Source of the DNA: Magnetovibrio sp.
GTDB taxonomy: Bacteria > Pseudomonadota > Alphaproteobacteria > Rhodospirillales > Casp-alpha2
Length of the DNA: 40,053 nt
Direction of reading: 5' to 3'
NCBI GenBank assembly: GCA_002709525.1
Contig: PARE01000059.1
Coordinates: forward strand, 3,490-43,542
A model generated the notes under the pieces. It was not told the origin of the DNA. It searched no databases and saw only the letters and a list, made by a program, of their open reading frames with translations. Position 1 is the stretch's first letter, and each line of letters begins with the position of its first letter. Of this stretch, positions 35,270 through 40,053 are shown piece after piece. Made by a program: the position numbers and the translations under genes.

Positions 35270-36724
35270 ATGATCGACGTTTTCCCCTTTGCGGGTTTTC
35301 CAATCGCAGTATTCGGACTTGGCCGGTCTGGCATCGCCTCAGCCCTCGCATTGCAAGACAGTGATGCCGAGGTCTGGGCCTGGGATGATAACGAGGATGC
35401 TCGTGCCACTGCGGTGGCCAAAGGTGTCGGCTTGACTGATCTCTATGCCTGTGATTGGCGGGAACTGACCACTCTAATGGTCAGTCCTGGCGTGCCGTTG
35501 GATCACCCAAAGATTCATCCCATCGTCGCCAACGCCCGAGCGGCAAAATGCGAGGTCATCGGCGACATCGAGCTTCTGGTCCGGACCCAACGGTGGTGCA
35601 ATTTCATTGGCGTTACGGGCACCAATGGCAAATCCACGACTACGGCGCTGCTGGGTCACATAATGCAGGTGGCCGGACGCGAGGCTGAGGTGGGGGGGAA
35701 TCTGGGCATTCCCGTACTGACTCTGGACCCGTTGGGGGCGGAAGGTACCTATGTGCTTGAGATGTCGTCCTATCAGCTGGAATTGACGCCGTCTGCGACT
35801 TTTGACGTGGCTGTCCTGCTAAACATTAGCGCCGATCATTTGGACAGGCACGGCGGTATGGATGGCTACATCGCTGCGAAACGCATCATATTTCAGCGTC
35901 AGACAAAGCCACGCGCCGCTGTAATAGGTATGGACGACAACATCTGTCGAGGAATCTGCGATGAACTTAAAGCCACGGATGAACAGGTAGTCATTCCCGT
36001 CTCCGGGCAAGACCGCGTGCACGGTGGAGTTTATGCCATCAACGGTGTCCTCTATGATGACATGGATGGCGACGAAACGCCTGTCTGCAATCTCCGACAA
36101 AATCCATGCTTGCTGGGTTCGCACAACGGCCAAAATGCGGCGGCGGCTTACGCCGCGGCGAAGACCGCCGGCGTTGCACCGCACGCCATCATGGCTTGTC
36201 TGCAGAGCTACCCGGGACTTGTGCACCGACAGGAGGCAGTTGCCATTGTTGATGGCGTGGCCTACTTGAACGACAGCAAGGCCACTAATGATGAGGCCGC
36301 AGCCCGAGCGCTGGCTTGTTTCAACAATGTCTATTGGATCTTAGGCGGCCAGCCTAAAAAAGTCGATCTAGCCGCCTGTCTGCCGCATCTCGATAGGGTT
36401 CGCCATGCTTATCTGATCGGAGAGGCAGCCGTAGCTTTTTCTCAAATCCTGGATGGTAAGGTGCCTTTCACCCTATCCGGTAGATTAGATGCTGCGGTTA
36501 CTGCGGCTCACGAACAGGCCCGAGCGGACAAGTTGCCTCAGCCCATTGTGGTTCTGTCGCCAGCGTGCGCATCCTTCGATCAGTTTGCTAGCTTCGAGGC
36601 GCGCGGCGATGTCTTCAAGAATCTGGTGGAGGCCTTGTCCGGCGATCATCTGGACCCTTTTGAGGGACCCGGGATTTTCCCAGGCACAGCAGATGCCCAC
36701 GGCATGACGGATTCTCCGAAATGA
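35270..36724 (+). CDS. murD: UDP-MurNAc-L-alanine:D-glutamate ligase MurD
   Basis: A 484-aa cytoplasmic ligase adding D-glutamate to UDP-MurNAc-L-Ala. N-terminal IAVFGLGRSGIASALALQ binds UDP, the ATP loop is VTGTNGKSTTTALLGH at about residues 117-132, and EMSSYQLE and YLNDSKATNDEAA are the family blocks. The C-terminal domain holds LSPACASFDQFASFEARGD, a MurD hallmark. It is slightly longer than many MurDs because of the acidic C-terminal tail. The start at 35270 lies 7 nt after mraY. The stop overlaps ftsW by ATGA (36721-36724). Confidence 0.97.
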   Translation: MIDVFPFAGFPIAVFGLGRSGIASALALQDSDAEVWAWDDNEDARATAVAKGVGLTDLYACDWRELTTLMVSPGVPLDHPKIHPIVANARAAKCEVIGDIELLVRTQRWCNFIGVTGTNGKSTTTALLGHIMQVAGREAEVGGNLGIPVLTLDPLGAEGTYVLEMSSYQLELTPSATFDVAVLLNISADHLDRHGGMDGYIAAKRIIFQRQTKPRAAVIGMDDNICRGICDELKATDEQVVIPVSGQDRVHGGVYAINGVLYDDMDGDETPVCNLRQNPCLLGSHNGQNAAAAYAAAKTAGVAPHAIMACLQSYPGLVHRQEAVAIVDGVAYLNDSKATNDEAAARALACFNNVYWILGGQPKKVDLAACLPHLDRVRHAYLIGEAAVAFSQILDGKVPFTLSGRLDAAVTAAHEQARADKLPQPIVVLSPACASFDQFASFEARGDVFKNLVEALSGDHLDPFEGPGIFPGTADAHGMTDSPK

Positions 36725-37845
36725 GTGCGCTTGCCCGAACCGACACGAGCCTTGTGGGCCGTTGGTGGTGGACCGTGGACAGGTGGCTTCTGTCCTCGGT
36801 GATTGCTATCGCCATCGCGGGCGCAATCCTTGCCATGGCGGCATCGCCGCCCGTGGCGGAACGGATGGGCTTCGATACTTTCCACTTTGCCAAGCGTCAG
36901 ATTATTTTTATCGTTGTTTCAATGATTTTGATGTTCGGTGTGTCGTTCCTCGGTCCTCGCGGGGTTCGCCGCGCCGCCGCGTTAGTGACCTTTGGTGCTA
37001 TTGGCCTGATGGCCATGACATTAGTGATCGGTACCGAGATCAAGGGCGCGACCCGTTGGCTGCACATTTCTGGATTTTCCATCCAGGCCAGTGAGTTCGT
37101 GAAGCCGGGCTTCGCGGTGCTATCCGCCTGGTTATTTGCGACGCGGCGCCTAGACGATCAATTTCCTGGCTACATGCTCGTTGGTTGCTTGTACGTGTTG
37201 ATCGCAGGATTATTGCTTTTGCAACCCGATGTGGGAATGACCTTGGTGATTTCCGCAATTTGGGCCGTGCAGTTCTTCATCGCTGGGCTGCCGTGGCTTT
37301 TGGTTGCGGTGATCGCATCGCTATTTTTGGGTGGCAGCGTTGCTGCATATTTCAGCTTCGCGCATGTGCGCATCCGCGTTGATCGGTTTTTCGACCCACA
37401 GGCAGAGCAAGGTTACCAAGTGGGACGGGCCCTAGATGCTTTTCGCAACGGTGGTTGGTCTGGTCGTGGACCTGGCGAAGGCCGAGTAAAGGAAGTGCTG
37501 CCCGACGCGCACGCCGATTTCATTTTTGCGGTCGTCGGCGAGGAATTTGGATTGATTGCTTGTCTGATCATCGTCGTGCTTTTCTGTTTTGTAGTTCTTC
37601 GAGGCTTCTCTAACGCGGCCAAGGAAAACGACCTTTTCGTGCTGCTGGCCGTTGCCGGGTTGCTAACACAGTTTGCCTTGCAGGCGCTCATCAACATGGC
37701 TTCCACTGTAAATCTAATGCCGCCCAAGGGCATGACGTTGCCGCTCATATCTTATGGAGGATCGTCGACCTTAGCACTCGGTTTCGCGCTCGGCATGGTA
37801 TTGGCCCTAACCCGATATCAACCTGGCCGGGGAGGGGCGCCATGA
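36721..37845 (+). CDS. ftsW: Septal peptidoglycan polymerase FtsW
   Basis: A 374-aa SEDS-family glycosyltransferase with about 10 membrane helices that polymerises lipid II at the septum with FtsI. SEDS motifs are visible: GATRWLHISGFSIQASEFVK, the conserved catalytic-region Asp segment EVLPDAHADFIFAVVGEEFG, and the C-terminal LMPPKGMTLPLISYGGSS. The N terminus (about 30 residues) is cytoplasmic. It overlaps murD by 4 nt and murG by 4 nt (ATGA each), keeping the usual alphaproteobacterial order murD-ftsW-murG-murC. Confidence 0.97.
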   Translation: MSALARTDTSLVGRWWWTVDRWLLSSVIAIAIAGAILAMAASPPVAERMGFDTFHFAKRQIIFIVVSMILMFGVSFLGPRGVRRAAALVTFGAIGLMAMTLVIGTEIKGATRWLHISGFSIQASEFVKPGFAVLSAWLFATRRLDDQFPGYMLVGCLYVLIAGLLLLQPDVGMTLVISAIWAVQFFIAGLPWLLVAVIASLFLGGSVAAYFSFAHVRIRVDRFFDPQAEQGYQVGRALDAFRNGGWSGRGPGEGRVKEVLPDAHADFIFAVVGEEFGLIACLIIVVLFCFVVLRGFSNAAKENDLFVLLAVAGLLTQFALQALINMASTVNLMPPKGMTLPLISYGGSSTLALGFALGMVLALTRYQPGRGGAP

Positions 37846-38981
37846 GCGCGCCTTTGGTCATTTTGGCAACCGGTGGCACTGGCGGGCACATGTTTCCCGC
37901 AGAAGCACTGGCCGGGGTATTGGCCAAGCGCGGCTATCGGCTTGCGCTTATAACCGATCATCGTGGTGATGCCTTCAGTGGGGTCCTTGGAGATCTCGAC
38001 ACCTACCGTATCCGGGCCGGTGGCCTCGCAGGAAAAAACCTGATTTCTATGCTTTTGAGTAGTTCCGAATTAGCTATTGGGCTCATACAAGCCCGTATCT
38101 TGTTGCGTAAGTTGGCCCCTCAGATGGTGATCGGATTTGGCGGATACGCCTCAGTGCCAACCATGTTAGCGGCGGTTTTCAGTGGTTTTGCGGCGGCAAT
38201 ACATGAGCAAAACGCTGTTCTGGGTCGGGCCAACCGACTGCTGGCTTCCCGAGTAGAGAAGATCGCCACCTGCTTTGAAGTTGTCGCCGGCGTACCCAAA
38301 GACATGCATGCGAGGGTGGTGCGTACCGGCATGCCAGTGCGACCATCGGTGATCGAGTGCCGACAAACGCCTTATCCAGAATTGAGTAAGGACCTTCCGC
38401 TTAATCTGCTCGTATTTGGTGGCTCACAGGGTGCAAGAGTGTTGAGTGACGTGGTGCCCGATGCTGTCAGTCGCTTGGGGAGGGACTTGAAGCAACGGCT
38501 TCGGATCACCCAGCAATGCCGGAGCGAGGATTTGAGCCGCGTCTCCGACGCATATGCGAGTGCTGGTGTTGCGGCTGAGTTGGAAACGTTTTTTTCTGAT
38601 CTTCCGAAGAGAATTAGCGCATCACATTTGGTGATTGGGCGTTCCGGTGCGTCAACAGTCGCGGAATTGACGACTATCGGCCGACCGGCGATTCTCATCC
38701 CCTACCCCAATGCGACGGATGACCATCAGTCCGGCAATGCCCATGCCATCGACGAGGTTGGTGGCGGTTGGCTGATCAATGAGTCGGCGTTCACCGCCGA
38801 TGCGTTGGCGAAGCGACTAGACTCCTTGTTCGGCTTGCCGGCTGTCCTTCGGCGAAGCGCCGCCAATGCCCGTGCCTCCGGCAGCCCCGACGCAGCCATC
38901 GATCTGGCGAACCTCGTGAGCGACATGATGTCAAACGATGCCAACGGTAATGGTCCGGCCAGCGGAGGAGACGCGGTATGA
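37842..38981 (+). CDS. murG: Lipid II synthase MurG
   Basis: A 379-aa peripheral inner-membrane GT28 glycosyltransferase that adds GlcNAc from UDP-GlcNAc to lipid I, giving lipid II. G-loop 1 is [15 protein letters not shown] at the N terminus, G-loop 2 is [14 protein letters not shown], then [14 protein letters not shown]. The C-domain has [14 protein letters not shown] and the UDP-GlcNAc loop [24 protein letters not shown]. It starts in the ATGA overlap with ftsW, and its stop overlaps the murC start in the same way (38978-38981). Confidence 0.97.
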   Translation: MSAPLVILATGGTGGHMFPAEALAGVLAKRGYRLALITDHRGDAFSGVLGDLDTYRIRAGGLAGKNLISMLLSSSELAIGLIQARILLRKLAPQMVIGFGGYASVPTMLAAVFSGFAAAIHEQNAVLGRANRLLASRVEKIATCFEVVAGVPKDMHARVVRTGMPVRPSVIECRQTPYPELSKDLPLNLLVFGGSQGARVLSDVVPDAVSRLGRDLKQRLRITQQCRSEDLSRVSDAYASAGVAAELETFFSDLPKRISASHLVIGRSGASTVAELTTIGRPAILIPYPNATDDHQSGNAHAIDEVGGGWLINESAFTADALAKRLDSLFGLPAVLRRSAANARASGSPDAAIDLANLVSDMMSNDANGNGPASGGDAV

Positions 38982-40053
38982 GGCAGCTCCCCCTGGATCT
39001 TGGCATCATTCACTTCGTCGGTATTGGCGGCATCGGCATGAGTGGCATTGCAGAGGTCCTGCATACCTTGGGCTACGCCGTTCAGGGCAGTGATATTGGC
39101 AAGAGTGCAAACGTTCTCCGCTTGCGTGAAATGGGTATTTTCGTGTCCATCGGTCATATGGCGGAAAATCTTGGCGCGGCACAGGTGGTGGTCGTGTCTT
39201 CGGCGGTGAAGGCGGACAATCCCGAAGTCATGGCCGCGCGAGAAAACCTTGTTCCTGTGGTTCGGCGGGCTGAGATGCTGGCTGAATTGATGCGACTAAA
39301 ATGGTCCATCGCAGTTGGTGGTACTCACGGTAAAACGACAACCACGTCCATAATTGCGGCACTGCTGGATGCGGCAGGCATGGACCCCACTGTGATCAAC
39401 GGAGGCATAATTAACGCCTGGGGCTCAAACGCTAGGTTGGGCACGGGCAACTGGATGGTCGCCGAGGCGGATGAGTCTGATGGCACTTTTTTGAAGCTGC
39501 CGGCCACCGTCGCGGTGGTCACGAATATTGACCCTGAACATATGGAGCACTACGGCTCTTTCGATAAGCTGCGCGATGCTTTTGACGCCTTCGTCGATAA
39601 TATTCCCTTCTATGGATTCGCGGCCCTTTGCGTTGATCATCCGGAAGTGCAAGCGATGATCCCTCGGGTATATGAGCGGCGCCTGATAACATACGGGTTC
39701 AGTCCACAGGCTGACTTGCGCGGGATCAACCTACAACCGGGTCCTGGTGGCATGAAGTTCGATGTCGTGGTCACTGACCGGAAGTCTCGGGTGGAGCGGA
39801 CCATCGAGGACCTGAACCTTCCCATGGTGGGTGATCATAACACCCAAAATGCTTTAGCAGCCGTTGCCATCGCGGTGGAAATGAACCTGGATGACGAGAT
39901 TGTTCGCAAGGCGCTTGCGGGTTTCGCTGGCGTGAAACGCCGTTTTACCCAAACCGGCGAGGTAGATGGTACCGTCATCATTGACGATTACGGTCATCAT
40001 CCAGTCGAAATCTCTGCTGTGCTTCGGGCCGCCCGATCTGCTGCGCTTGGCAA
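38978..40053 (+). CDS. murC: UDP-N-acetylmuramate-L-alanine ligase MurC (3' end missing)
   Basis: About 358 codons are present before the window ends. This cytoplasmic ligase adds L-Ala to UDP-MurNAc. The N-terminal UDP-binding loop is [18 protein letters not shown], the ATP loop is [19 protein letters not shown] at about residues 112-130, and [24 protein letters not shown] and [11 protein letters not shown] are all family blocks. The reading frame starts at ATG 38978, overlapping the murG stop by 4 nt, and is open to 40053. About 100 or more residues are expected beyond the edge, with murB and ddl perhaps following. Confidence 0.95.
   Translation, partial: MRQLPLDLGIIHFVGIGGIGMSGIAEVLHTLGYAVQGSDIGKSANVLRLREMGIFVSIGHMAENLGAAQVVVVSSAVKADNPEVMAARENLVPVVRRAEMLAELMRLKWSIAVGGTHGKTTTTSIIAALLDAAGMDPTVINGGIINAWGSNARLGTGNWMVAEADESDGTFLKLPATVAVVTNIDPEHMEHYGSFDKLRDAFDAFVDNIPFYGFAALCVDHPEVQAMIPRVYERRLITYGFSPQADLRGINLQPGPGGMKFDVVVTDRKSRVERTIEDLNLPMVGDHNTQNALAAVAIAVEMNLDDEIVRKALAGFAGVKRRFTQTGEVDGTVIIDDYGHHPVEISAVLRAARSAALG

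Overview
The window looks like the chromosome of an alphaproteobacterium, probably of the Rhodospirillales type. This rests on the division/cell-wall (dcw) gene order with its alphaproteobacterial-style proteins, an rnpB gene of bacterial type A lying just upstream of mraZ, and the mix of MarR/HlyD, BenE, GMC oxidoreductase and LhgO-like genes. GC content is moderate (mid-50s % judged by eye). No phage, insertion sequence, CRISPR array, tRNA or 16S/23S rRNA was seen.

Layout. (1) 1-5.2 kb: a thiamine-diphosphate enzyme (minus), a DEAD-box RNA helicase with a long structured-looking leader (plus), and a GMC flavin oxidoreductase (minus) that overlaps the helicase tail to tail. (2) 5.4-9.4 kb: arsD-arsA (arsenite chaperone and ATPase) with no arsenite pump in the window, then a MarR regulator with a perfect 18-bp palindrome upstream, a coupled HlyD/EmrA-type membrane fusion protein, and a 31-codon ORF sitting where emrB would be expected. 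(3) 9.4-11.8 kb: an isocitrate/isopropylmalate-family dehydrogenase and a class V aminotransferase. (4) 11.9-17.1 kb: a tightly packed minus-strand unit (enoyl-CoA hydratase, GT4 glycosyltransferase with an unusual C-terminal extension, BenE benzoate transporter) and a divergent MFS transporter. (5) 17.1-20.1 kb: a decaying minus-strand catabolic cluster: an intact glutathione S-transferase and alpha/beta hydrolase flanked by two clear pseudogenes, an HCCA isomerase (DsbA/kappa-GST type) and a VOC/glyoxalase-fold protein. (6) 20.2-25.1 kb: hydroxyacid/carboxylate genes (D-2-hydroxyacid dehydrogenase, LhgO-like oxidase, class II aldolase, BASS-like transporter) in gene-poor spacing. (7) 25.4-27.2 kb: DjlA-like co-chaperone, AmpD/AmiD-type amidase and the RNase P RNA. 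(8) 27.4-40.05 kb: a dcw cluster, mraZ-rsmH-ftsL-ftsI-murE-murF-mraY-murD-ftsW-murG-murC, with murC cut off by the window end.

How they work together. The dcw cluster is one long, translationally coupled unit (seven of its ten junctions are 4-nt ATGA overlaps) that makes the UDP-MurNAc-pentapeptide, lipid I and lipid II, and the septal synthase FtsW/FtsI. A five-box, 10-bp-phased TGGG array about 150 nt before mraZ matches the known MraZ operator pattern and suggests autoregulation. The left half is accessory catabolism and transport, several parts of which look incomplete: arsDA without a pump, HlyD without its inner-membrane partner, and two genes with in-frame stops. The most notable items are the decaying glutathione/aromatic cluster, the marR palindrome with its truncated efflux operon, the MraZ operator array, and the glycosyltransferase with a possible winged-helix tail cotranscribed with benE.
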